The notes below the pieces were generated by a model. That model worked only from the letters and a program-made list of their open reading frames with translations, ran no database searches and was not told where the DNA came from. Position numbers and translations under genes: made by a program. Below, one piece after another: positions 28,689-37,226 of a stretch of DNA of 64,000 nucleotides. Source of the stretch: Parolsenella sp958406235 (lineage in GTDB: Bacteria > Actinomycetota > Coriobacteriia > Coriobacteriales > Atopobiaceae); NCBI RefSeq assembly GCF_039062465.1, contig NZ_JBCLNF010000002.1, forward strand, positions 124,001 through 188,000. The letters run 5' to 3'. The first letter of the stretch is position 1. The number at the start of each line of letters is the position of its first letter.

Positions 28689-29672
28689 TTAGCGCAAAGA
28701 GAAGAGTTGCGGCGTCCAAGAAACTGGGGCGGTAACCCCATCCGCCGCCGCAGCCGCGGAGAGCGACAGACCGTAGAGCAGGTCGCTCTCGCTCACGGTG
28801 AGCTCGCGGGCATGGCACGCGCGCATGAGCTCGCTCACGCAGACGGCACCCGCCAAGATTACGCCGGCGCGCTTGGGCTGCAGGCCCACGACCCCGCGGC
28901 GCTGCTCAAGAGGAAGCGCGGCAAGACGGCCGACCAGCCCATCCACCTCGTCAAGCGTAAGCGTTTGAAGATGGACGAACGCAGGGTCATAGGGGTCGAG
29001 CCTCGCGTCGATGGCGACAAGCGTCGTGACCGTACCACCCACGCAGACAAGGCACTCCGGATCGCGCGCCTCGGCGGGGAGGCCGGATTCGAAAGCCTCG
29101 CGGCAGAACGCGCGAGCCTCCTCCAGCGCAGAGGCCGAAGGTGGATCCTCGCGAGAGAGGAAGAGGTCCGTTACGCGGCGACAGCCCACATCCAGCGAAC
29201 GCACAGCCTCGAGCGCCACGCCGGGCCGCTCGCCGTCGAGCACTCCCACGGCCACCTCGGTCGACCCACCACCGTTATCCGCAACGACGATGCGCGACGC
29301 CCGAAAGTCCTGGGCCACGCCGAGGAACGTGAGCGATCCCTCCACCTCGCCGGGAATGACCTGAGCGACAACGCCGCGCTCCGCGAGGCCATCAAGCAGC
29401 ACATTCGAATTCTCAGCGTCTCGCGCGGCGCTCGTGAGCGTGCAGCACGCCACCTCGGCGCCAGACTCGCGAGCCTGGGCCAGATAGCCATCAACGCACG
29501 AAAGCACGCGCCCGCACGCATCCTCGCGGAGCACGCCCGTCTCAGCAACGCCCTCGCCAAGGCTGCAGATGGTCGACGTCTTGGCACAGCGCTCGACGCG
29601 CGAGGCCACGACGTCGGCAACGCCAAGACGCGCCGTCACGGTGCCGATATCGATAACGGCAACGCGGCTCAC
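28689..29672 (-). CDS. ppx: Exopolyphosphatase / pppGpp phosphohydrolase, Ppx/GppA family
   Basis: 327 residues, short form without the C-terminal helical domain. The ASKHA actin-like fold shows VAVIDIGTVTARLGVAD (phosphate 1), IVVADNGGGSTEVAVG (phosphate 2) and LVCVGGTVTTLVAID. It may hydrolyse polyphosphate or pppGpp; the sequence does not separate these. GTG start overlaps the ftsB-like stop by 4 bases, so the two are coupled, an arrangement common in actinobacteria. Confidence 0.85.
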   Translation of the reverse strand: MSRVAVIDIGTVTARLGVADVVASRVERCAKTSTICSLGEGVAETGVLREDACGRVLSCVDGYLAQARESGAEVACCTLTSAARDAENSNVLLDGLAERGVVAQVIPGEVEGSLTFLGVAQDFRASRIVVADNGGGSTEVAVGVLDGERPGVALEAVRSLDVGCRRVTDLFLSREDPPSASALEEARAFCREAFESGLPAEARDPECLVCVGGTVTTLVAIDARLDPYDPAFVHLQTLTLDEVDGLVGRLAALPLEQRRGVVGLQPKRAGVILAGAVCVSELMRACHARELTVSESDLLYGLSLSAAAAADGVTAPVSWTPQLFSLR

Positions 29673-30454
29673 TGGGAAACCCCCTGATCGGCGGGATTGT
29701 ATCCAAAGATGAAGTCAAGGGCGGAGACGTACCAGGGGTCGCTTGCCGCCGGGGCGGACTCGTCCGTCGAGACGGTCGAATCGCTCGAAGCACCGCCGGA
29801 ATCCTCGACGCCCGACATGTCGACCGGCGTATCGCCCTCCGCCACATAGCCGCGACGACGAGCCTCGTCCTCGATGCCCTCGCGGGTCATGAGGTTATCG
29901 ACCTCTCCCTGAAGAGTGTCGTTGGTGGCGGTGACGGAACTGAGCTGGGTAGAGAGGAGCGCGTTGGTGCGCGATGCTCCATAGAGGGCCTTGATCGGCG
30001 GATAGAGCATGAGCACGAGTGCCATGATGACAACGAGCGCGATGGAAAGGGCACGATGCCCCATCGCCCAGGCGAGCACTCCCCGCGCCTGCGAGGCGAC
30101 GTTCGCAGCGCGGCGACCGCCCTCGCCCTCCCCCGCGGTGCGCCGACGGGTCTCGGACGCGGCACGGCCGGACACCGAACGGCCACGAGAGGAGGCCTCG
30201 CGGGATGGCTTGTTCGCGGCGACGACACCGCGAGCGCGCTCTCGACGCGGTACGTCGCGATACGCTGCAGAGGTGCCGCTGGAGGACGCGCGACGGCTCT
30301 CTCGCGAGCCGGAGCTCGCCGATTCACGCGAGCGAAGGCTCTCGTAAGAGCTGAAGCTCGGGTTCGACGCACTTGAGGAGCGCCCGTAGCCAGAGGAGGC
30401 ACGGGTGTTCGCGCGGTTATAGTGTCCTAGGACAATGGAATTACTTGCACTCAT
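29669..30454 (-). CDS. ftsB: FtsB/DivIC-family septum-formation protein
   Basis: 261 residues. A Ser/Arg-rich cytoplasmic tail (about 130 residues) precedes one membrane segment (ALSIALVVIMALVLMLYPPI). A short extracytoplasmic coiled coil (TQLSSVTATNDTLQGEVDNL) then leads to the conserved IEDEARRRGYVAEGDTPVDM. It should join FtsL/FtsQ in the divisome. The basic tail and acidic C terminus are longer than in the classical protein. Confidence 0.85.
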   Translation of the reverse strand: MSASNSIVLGHYNRANTRASSGYGRSSSASNPSFSSYESLRSRESASSGSRESRRASSSGTSAAYRDVPRRERARGVVAANKPSREASSRGRSVSGRAASETRRRTAGEGEGGRRAANVASQARGVLAWAMGHRALSIALVVIMALVLMLYPPIKALYGASRTNALLSTQLSSVTATNDTLQGEVDNLMTREGIEDEARRRGYVAEGDTPVDMSGVEDSGGASSDSTVSTDESAPAASDPWYVSALDFIFGYNPADQGVSQ

Positions 30455-30537
30455 GTGGCGTCTGCTTCGTTTCTGCTGTGTTTGGGCACATGTTGCGGTT
30501 ATGGTCGCGCTTTCGCGCGTTTATCGATTATGACAGA

Positions 30538-32457
30538 TTAGGAGTCAGACCTACCAGCCCTCTTCGCTTCGGCCCAGAGCTGCTCAAGCTCTTCACGAGA
30601 GACGTCGGCGAGCGACTGGTCCTTCTCGGCGGCGGCCTTCTCCATGGCGGCCCAACGCTCGCGGAACTTCTCGCAGCTACGCCTCAGCGCCGTCTCGGCA
30701 TCGATGTGCTCCTTGCGGGCAACGTTCACGACGGAGAACAGCACGTCGCCGAACTCCTCGAGCGCACCCTCGGAACCCGGCTCCTCCGCGACGAACTCCG
30801 CGCGTTCCTCATCGACCTTGGCCCAGACGTCGTCCGTGGTCTCCCAGTCAAAGCCACAGTTGGCAGCCTTCTTCGAGATCTTCTGCGCCTGCATGAGGGC
30901 GGGAAGCGCGCGAGGGACGGCATCGAGCAGGCTCGAGGTCGAGCCGGACTGCTCCGCGTCACGGCGCTCGTCGAGCTTCACCTTGCTCCAGATATCGAGC
31001 ACCTCGGCGGAGTCATGCGCGGCCACGCCGGAGCCAAACACGTGCGGATGCCTACGAACGAGCTTGTCGTCGAGGTCACGGCAGACATCGGCAAAGGTGA
31101 ACTCGCCGGCGTCCTCGGCAATCTGGGCGTGGAGGAGGACCTGCATGAGCACATCGCCAAGTTCCTCGCGCAGGTGCGCGGCATCACCGGCTTCAATCGC
31201 ATCGACCGCCTCGTAGGCCTCCTCGATCATGTTCTTCGCGATGCTCGCGTGGGTCTGTTCCCTATCCCAGGGGCAGCCATCGTTCTGGCGAAGGCGCCAG
31301 ATCGTCCTCACGGCCTGCTCGAGCTCGCGCTGGTCGCGCGGGGCGTTCGAGCGGAGAAGCGTCTGGGCGTCCGCGAGCTCGCGAGGCTCATCGTGGCGTC
31401 CCCCAAGAGCGGCGACGAGTCCACGCTCCCCGAGGGCGCGAAGGATGCCCTCGGCCATGAGATGGGCGCCATCGGCGTTGGGGTGGAGCCTGCCGTCCGC
31501 ATAGAGCGCGGGGTCCGCCGGGACAAGCTCCGCGCCATCGATGTACTCGATGCCAAGACGCGCGCACTCGTCACACATGATGCTGCGCACCCACGCGAGG
31601 GTGCGGCCGTGAGGCTGCTCGCCGTCGACGTCCGCGCGCCAGATGGGGCTCACGGCGAAGATGGGCGTATCGGGGAACTTGTCGACGAGTCTCTGGAGAT
31701 ACGTGGTCATATTCTCCACGAGGTCGCGCTCTCGCTCGGTATGGGCCCAATCGTTGGTGCCATAGGCAACGATGATCGCCGCAGGCGGGTTCTCGCGGAA
31801 GGCCTTCATGCCGCGCAGGGTGCGGTCGTCGAAGTGATGGCCCGCGATGGCCTGGTTCATGAGGTCAAGGCCGAGAGCGCGGGAGACCTCCGCCGGCCAG
31901 GACGCACTCGGCCTTCCCACGACGTAGCCCTGGGTGATCGAGTCTCCGAGCGCGAGGAGGTAGCCGCGCTCGGCCGGCTGCTCGAGGCTGCCATTGGTTG
32001 AGAGGTTGCCCACCGCGACGTTCATGAGGCAGGGCAGGTAGATCGTGACCGAGGCGGGCGCGTGGGAGGGATTCTCGAACTCGAGCGTGACCGTACCCTC
32101 GCGGACGGGGGCGGTCTTCACGTAGACGCCGTCGACGACGAGATCGATGCCGTCAACCACGCCGTCCTCCGGGGCACGGTCATCGCCGGCAGCGCGAGCG
32201 AGCTCGATGGTCTCGCGCACCGAGTTGCTCTCGAAGTGGATGCCCTCGATGACGGAGAGGTCGAACGAGACTTCGTCCCCCGTGGTCACGAGGTTAATCG
32301 TGGCGCCAGCGGTGTAGCTCGCGGCTCGCTCGCGACCGGCGGCTGCCGCGGCCTCCGCCTGCTTGTTCGACATGCGCGACGGCCTCACGAGACCATCGGG
32401 GCGGTAGATGAGGTGACGGGCACCTCGGACGAACGGCGCGATGTTAGCAGCAGTCAT
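30538..32457 (-). CDS. Fusion of SGNH/GDSL hydrolase and MazG nucleotide pyrophosphohydrolase
   Basis: 639 residues in one uninterrupted frame. Residues 1-165 are a beta-rich lead domain. The SGNH domain has Ser173 in GDSITQG, Gly206, Asn235 in GTND, and Asp321/His325 in DGRLHPN. A linker leads to MazG: CPWDREQTHASI (395-406), metal motifs E412-E413-E416 and E432/D435, and a second repeat with E550/E551/E554 and E568/D571, so both MazG repeats look active. No signal peptide, so it is cytoplasmic. ATG at 32457 is the first plausible start; the frame is open upstream without conservation. The pairing is unusual. Confidence 0.85.
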   Translation of the reverse strand: MTAANIAPFVRGARHLIYRPDGLVRPSRMSNKQAEAAAAAGRERAASYTAGATINLVTTGDEVSFDLSVIEGIHFESNSVRETIELARAAGDDRAPEDGVVDGIDLVVDGVYVKTAPVREGTVTLEFENPSHAPASVTIYLPCLMNVAVGNLSTNGSLEQPAERGYLLALGDSITQGYVVGRPSASWPAEVSRALGLDLMNQAIAGHHFDDRTLRGMKAFRENPPAAIIVAYGTNDWAHTERERDLVENMTTYLQRLVDKFPDTPIFAVSPIWRADVDGEQPHGRTLAWVRSIMCDECARLGIEYIDGAELVPADPALYADGRLHPNADGAHLMAEGILRALGERGLVAALGGRHDEPRELADAQTLLRSNAPRDQRELEQAVRTIWRLRQNDGCPWDREQTHASIAKNMIEEAYEAVDAIEAGDAAHLREELGDVLMQVLLHAQIAEDAGEFTFADVCRDLDDKLVRRHPHVFGSGVAAHDSAEVLDIWSKVKLDERRDAEQSGSTSSLLDAVPRALPALMQAQKISKKAANCGFDWETTDDVWAKVDEERAEFVAEEPGSEGALEEFGDVLFSVVNVARKEHIDAETALRRSCEKFRERWAAMEKAAAEKDQSLADVSREELEQLWAEAKRAGRSDS

Positions 32458-32603
32458 GTTTCTTCTTTCTCTCCCTTGGTTTTGCCCAAGTGTAGCGCTC
32501 GAGTCTGAAAAGACAGCGACTCCTGACAGAGCGCTTACGCCCACCATGCCAAAGAGGCGACGACGGCAACAAAGCGCGTACGGCCGCCGCACGCGGAGCT
32601 GTT

Positions 32604-33689
32604 TTACGCCCGCTCCTCCTCGGGGTAGCGAATGCCCCACTGACGACGGAGCATCGTCATGATGGCCATGACGTCGACGGTGTAGGCAATCATATTCTGC
32701 TCGACCTGGTCTCCGGCCACGGCGCGCTCGAGGTTCGCGGCCTCGTAACACAGCGCGTAGGCCTCCTCGCCCGCACGGATCTCCTCACGGCGTCCATCGG
32801 CCGTCCAGACGATGGTGGCGCGGTCCGCACGCGGGTAGTTCGTGACCTCGATGTAGCAGTCGTCAAACGAGAGGACGGCGCGCTTGGGCTGCTTCGAGTG
32901 GAGCGACAGCGTGATGGTAGCCATCTGCATGTCGGGATTGCGCAGTACGATGCCGCTCGTGACGTCGACGCCCGTGGAGCAGGCATTGGCAATCGAGAGC
33001 ACGTCCTCCGGCAGGCTCATCATGAACAGACGCGCGAGGGTAATCGCATAGACACCGATGTCGAGCAGGGCGCCGCCCGCGAGATCGCGGTTGTAGAAGC
33101 GCGATTTGGGATCGAACTCCTTGTAGGAGCCAAAGTTAATCTGCGCCAGGTTCATCTGGCCGAACTCGCCCGCCATGGCGCGGCGGATAATCTCGCGGTA
33201 GAGGGGCATGTGCAGGATGGTGGTGGCATCGACGAGCTGAACGTGGTTGGCGTCCGCGATCGTCAGTGCCTCAGCGAGCTCCTCGGAGTTCAGCGTGATG
33301 GACTTCTCGCACAGCACGTGCTTGCCCGAGCCAAGGGCACCGCGGAGATACTTGATATGCGTGTTATGGGGCGTCGTGATGTAGATAGCGTCGATGTCAG
33401 GATCGGCATAGAGCTCTTCCGGCGTGTCATAGACGCGCGCGACGCCCCAGCGCTCGGCGAACTCCTCCGCCTTGGCCCGCGTGCGATTTTGGACGCCGGC
33501 GAGCTTGCGGCCCGCGAGCGCGAAGGACTCCGCCATCTGGTTCGCGATGACGCCGCAACCGATGACGGCCCAGCGCAGCTCGGGCGCAGTAAAGACATCC
33601 GAGGGGAAGGGCTTGCCGGCGACCTCGGCAAAGGCGGCGTCCGCAGCGGCTGCCGCATCGATCGGGGTATTCGAACTGTTCTCGGCCAT
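32604..33689 (-). CDS. Gfo/Idh/MocA-family NAD(P)-dependent oxidoreductase
   Basis: 361 residues. The Rossmann motif is WAVIGCGVIANQMAESF. The conserved catalytic-loop sequence GKHVLCEKSITLNSEE contains the EK(P/S) Lys. The C-terminal substrate domain includes GGALLDIGVYAITLARLFM. Substrate is probably a sugar, polyol or dihydrodiol; it is not identifiable. ATG at 33689 has GGAGAAGA upstream. It follows mfd by 72 bases and may be read from the glycogen/mfd transcript. Confidence 0.85.
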   Translation of the reverse strand: MAENSSNTPIDAAAAADAAFAEVAGKPFPSDVFTAPELRWAVIGCGVIANQMAESFALAGRKLAGVQNRTRAKAEEFAERWGVARVYDTPEELYADPDIDAIYITTPHNTHIKYLRGALGSGKHVLCEKSITLNSEELAEALTIADANHVQLVDATTILHMPLYREIIRRAMAGEFGQMNLAQINFGSYKEFDPKSRFYNRDLAGGALLDIGVYAITLARLFMMSLPEDVLSIANACSTGVDVTSGIVLRNPDMQMATITLSLHSKQPKRAVLSFDDCYIEVTNYPRADRATIVWTADGRREEIRAGEEAYALCYEAANLERAVAGDQVEQNMIAYTVDVMAIMTMLRRQWGIRYPEEERA

Positions 33690-33761
33690 GATCTTCTCCG
33701 TTCGTTCGAAGGGATGGGTCTTGGCGAGGCCTTGGCATGGTGCCAGAGTCCTCACCAGCGG

Positions 33762-36700
33762 TTATTCTTCTGGCTCGTCATCGCCACCGGCTTCCTCGAG
33801 CACGGCCAAGGCGCAGGCGACGAGGTCCTCGGCACCACGCTTGAAGGGGTAGGCGACCTTCTCGGTCTTGGGATATATGATCGCCCCGCGTGCCTTGAAC
33901 TTGAGCGTAAGGTCGCGAGAGCACTTGAGGCCCAGGTAGATGATGCGGCCGCTCGTGAGCGTGACGCTCGTGACGCCCAGACGCTGGGAGCGGATGCGAA
34001 TGCGCGCGCGGTCGAAGAGGTTCTTCGCGGCGGCAGGCATCGCGCCGAAGTCGCGCTCGCACTCTTGCTCGAGCGCGTCGACCTCGGCAAGCTCCACGGC
34101 GCCCGCAAGCTTGCGGTACACCAGGACGCGCTTGTCGACCTCGGGCAGGTACTCCTCCGCGAGGTAGAAGTCCGCGGAAAGGTTGATGTTGACCTCGCTC
34201 TGCGCAAGCTCGCCGCCTGCCTCGCCCTTCGCCTCGGCGACGGCCTCGCCAAGCATCTGGGTGAACAGGTCGAAGCCGACGCTCGAGAGGTTGCCGTGCT
34301 GCTCCGCCCCCACGAGCGAGCCGGCGCCACGAATCTCGAGGTCGCGCATGGCGACGCGCATGCCGCTGCCAAGCTCCTGGTACTCGTTGATCGCCATGAG
34401 GCGGTCCGTCGCCTCAGGCGTGAGCGGACGCTCGCCGGGGAACATGAAGTAGGCGTACGCCTGGATGCGACCACGGCCGACGCGCCCCTTGAGCTGGTAG
34501 AGCTGTGCCAGGCCCAAGCGCTGGGAGTCCTCGATGATGAGGGTGTTGCTGTGAGGGTTGTCGATGCCGCTCTCGATGATGGTGGTCGCCACCAGCACGT
34601 CGATCTCGCCGCGCTGGAACTTCATCATCATGTCCTCGACCTGCTTGGCGCTCATCTTGCCGTGCGCCACGCCCACGCGGGCCTCGGGCGCGGCCTCGAG
34701 CACACGGGCCTCGGCCTCGTCGATGGTCTTCACGCGGTTGGAGACGTAGTAGACCTGACCATCACGGGCGAGCTCCGCACGAATGGCCGCGGAGACGACG
34801 TCCGGGTCGTACTCCCCCACCGTCACCTTGACAGGGAGGCGCCCCGGCGGCGGCGTCATGATCAGGCTCATGTCGCGCACGCCGCTCATCGCCATCTGCA
34901 TGGTGCGCGGGATGGGCGTGGCGGAGAGCGTGAGCACGTCGACCTGCTCGCGCATGTTCTTGAGCTGCTCCTTGTGCTGGACGCCGAAACGCTGCTCCTC
35001 GTCGATGATGACGAGGCCCAGGTCATGCGGATTCACGTCCGAGGAAAGCAGGCGATGGGTACCCACGAGGACGCTCACCTTGCCACTCGCAAAGCCCTCG
35101 AGGGCAAGCTTCTGCTGCTTGGGCGTGCGGAAGCGCGAGAGCACGTCGACCTCGAAGTCGAACGGCGCGAAGCGGTTGAAGAACGTCTCGAAGTGCTGCT
35201 GGGCGAGGATCGTCGTGGGACAGAGCACCATGACCTGGCGGCCCTCGGCGACACACTTGAAGGCGGCGCGCAGGGCTACCTCGGTCTTGCCGAAGCCCAC
35301 GTCACCGCAGAGCAGGCGGTCCATCGGGCGGGCGGTCTCCATGTCAGATTTGATATCCGCCACGGCGGAGGCCTGATCCTGCGTGAGCTGGTAGGGGAAC
35401 TCCGCCTCCATGTCTTGTTGCTCGGGCGTGTCCGGCGCGAAGGCAAAGCCCTGGACGCTCGCACGACGCGTGTAGAGATCGACGAGGTCGAAGGCGAGGC
35501 GGCGGGCGTTCTTGCGAGCCTTGCCGGTGGCACGGCTCCAGTCCGCGGTGTTGAGGCGCGTGAGGCGCGGCGCGGAACCGTCCGGGCCAACATAACGCGT
35601 GATGCGATCGACCTGCTCAAGCGGTACGAAGAGCTTGTCCCCGCCGGAGTATTCGAGCAGGAAGTAGTCGCGCTCCTTGCCGGCGACTTCCTGGCGCACG
35701 ATGTCCGAGAAGAGCGCGATGCCATGCGTGGCGTGGACGACGTAGTCTCCGGGCTTGAACGGGAAGGTCACGCTCGTGGGATCGACGCGGCGGCGCGTCT
35801 TGCGCTTGGCGGAACGAATCGCGAGGTCGCCCACGGAGAGGATCGCGAGGCGCGCCGACGGCACGATGACGCCGGCGGGCACGGGAAGGTCAGTGAAGGT
35901 CACCTGGCCGCGCGGGAGGTCTGGCGCGCTCGCAAGGTCGTTCGCAGTCGGGTCCATCACCGGCACGCTATTCTCCGGAGCGGAGCCCAGCGCCTCGCCA
36001 AAGGTGACGCGCTCGTCGCCAAAGGTGAGCTCGAGGTGCTCGCGCGCCGCACGGTCGGGCACGGCGAACAGCACGGAAGCGCCGTCGTTCAGAAGCTGGC
36101 GGACGCGGCCGAGCAGGCGCGTATCGGAGCCGGCGATGCTCGGCTGCCTCACGGGCAGCTCCGCGGTGACCTGGGAGCCCACGCGCAACATGCTTGCGAA
36201 CGAAAGTCGCTGTTGGCGGCCGAAATCGAGGTCACGAGGGGCGGTGTAGAGTCCCGCCGTCTCCTCGCCGGCGTTGGTCGCAAGCTGGGCCACCTCGTCT
36301 GAAGCGCGCACGCAATCGTCAAAGAGGGCGCGTGGCTCGGCGAAGCACATGAGGGCGCCCTCGCAGACATGCTCGAGAGGGCTCGCCGTCTTGCCATAGA
36401 GGGCGGCGAGATAGCGCTCGAGCGTGGGGTCCGCGCTTCGCGCCTCGATGAGCTCGAGGTCAGTGGCGACCTTGGTGCTTGCCTGGGCATCCGCCCAGAG
36501 CGCCTTGCGCGCGCGGGCGACCGTCTCGTCCGTGAGCGCCAGCTCGCGGCAAGGGCGCACGGTCACGCTGTCGAGGTCGCCGATGGTCTGGCCAGTGGAG
36601 ACGACCATACGCCTCACGCGATCGACCTCATCGCCGAAGAACTCGATGCGCACCGGCGTGCCCATCTGGGCGGGATGGATGTCGACCGCGTCGCCGTGGA

Positions 36701-37226
36701 TATGGAAGGTGCCAGGGCCGTCGAGCTCGCCCGGATCGGAGTAGCCGAGACCCACAAGCAGGGACCCAACCTCCTCGAAGGGAACCTCGTCGCCCACCGA
36801 GAAGGTGCTGCTCGCCCAGTAGCCAGACCCCACGGGCGGCACGCGACGAAGCAGCGAGCGAGCGCTGGCCACGACGAGGCAGGGGTCGCCGGTTGCCAGG
36901 CGTCCAATCGCCTCGCAACGAGCGCCAACGACGGACCAGTCCGGCGTCTCCGCCTTCCAGGGGAGGTCACGACGCTCTGGGTAGCGGCAGACGACGTCGC
37001 CGCCAAGCCATGCCGAGAGGGCCTTAGCCGCGCGGTCCGCCGCCTCCTCGCCGGAGACCACGAACAGGCACGGACGCGGGTCAGCCGCCCAGACGCTCGC
37101 CAGCACGAGCGGACGAGCGCTCTGGGAGACTGCCAGCGTGGCGTCGTTTCCGGCTCGGAGCTCGGAGAGCGCCGGGAGAAGTTCCGGCGCGGAAAGCAAC
37201 TGTCGAGAGACTCGGTTGATAAGCAC
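33762..37226 (-). CDS. mfd: Transcription-repair coupling factor Mfd
   Basis: 1154 residues. Removes stalled RNA polymerase and recruits UvrA. UvrB-like N-terminal modules come first. The RNA polymerase-interaction domain begins near PFKPGDYVVHATHGIALFSDI. The RecG-like translocase has Walker A GDVGFGKTEVAL, motif II DEEQRFG, and motif VI QLKGRVGRGR. The GTG start at 37226 shares its G with the TAG of the upstream gene; AGGAGG is 10 bases before. The frame is open further upstream but only inside that neighbour. Confidence 0.95.
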   Translation of the reverse strand: MLINRVSRQLLSAPELLPALSELRAGNDATLAVSQSARPLVLASVWAADPRPCLFVVSGEEAADRAAKALSAWLGGDVVCRYPERRDLPWKAETPDWSVVGARCEAIGRLATGDPCLVVASARSLLRRVPPVGSGYWASSTFSVGDEVPFEEVGSLLVGLGYSDPGELDGPGTFHIHGDAVDIHPAQMGTPVRIEFFGDEVDRVRRMVVSTGQTIGDLDSVTVRPCRELALTDETVARARKALWADAQASTKVATDLELIEARSADPTLERYLAALYGKTASPLEHVCEGALMCFAEPRALFDDCVRASDEVAQLATNAGEETAGLYTAPRDLDFGRQQRLSFASMLRVGSQVTAELPVRQPSIAGSDTRLLGRVRQLLNDGASVLFAVPDRAAREHLELTFGDERVTFGEALGSAPENSVPVMDPTANDLASAPDLPRGQVTFTDLPVPAGVIVPSARLAILSVGDLAIRSAKRKTRRRVDPTSVTFPFKPGDYVVHATHGIALFSDIVRQEVAGKERDYFLLEYSGGDKLFVPLEQVDRITRYVGPDGSAPRLTRLNTADWSRATGKARKNARRLAFDLVDLYTRRASVQGFAFAPDTPEQQDMEAEFPYQLTQDQASAVADIKSDMETARPMDRLLCGDVGFGKTEVALRAAFKCVAEGRQVMVLCPTTILAQQHFETFFNRFAPFDFEVDVLSRFRTPKQQKLALEGFASGKVSVLVGTHRLLSSDVNPHDLGLVIIDEEQRFGVQHKEQLKNMREQVDVLTLSATPIPRTMQMAMSGVRDMSLIMTPPPGRLPVKVTVGEYDPDVVSAAIRAELARDGQVYYVSNRVKTIDEAEARVLEAAPEARVGVAHGKMSAKQVEDMMMKFQRGEIDVLVATTIIESGIDNPHSNTLIIEDSQRLGLAQLYQLKGRVGRGRIQAYAYFMFPGERPLTPEATDRLMAINEYQELGSGMRVAMRDLEIRGAGSLVGAEQHGNLSSVGFDLFTQMLGEAVAEAKGEAGGELAQSEVNINLSADFYLAEEYLPEVDKRVLVYRKLAGAVELAEVDALEQECERDFGAMPAAAKNLFDRARIRIRSQRLGVTSVTLTSGRIIYLGLKCSRDLTLKFKARGAIIYPKTEKVAYPFKRGAEDLVACALAVLEEAGGDDEPEE

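Noticed and set aside
32898..36302. 1134-codon plus-strand frame opposite mfd and the oxidoreductase
   Set aside because: Compositional antisense frame; the minus-strand genes have complete motifs.
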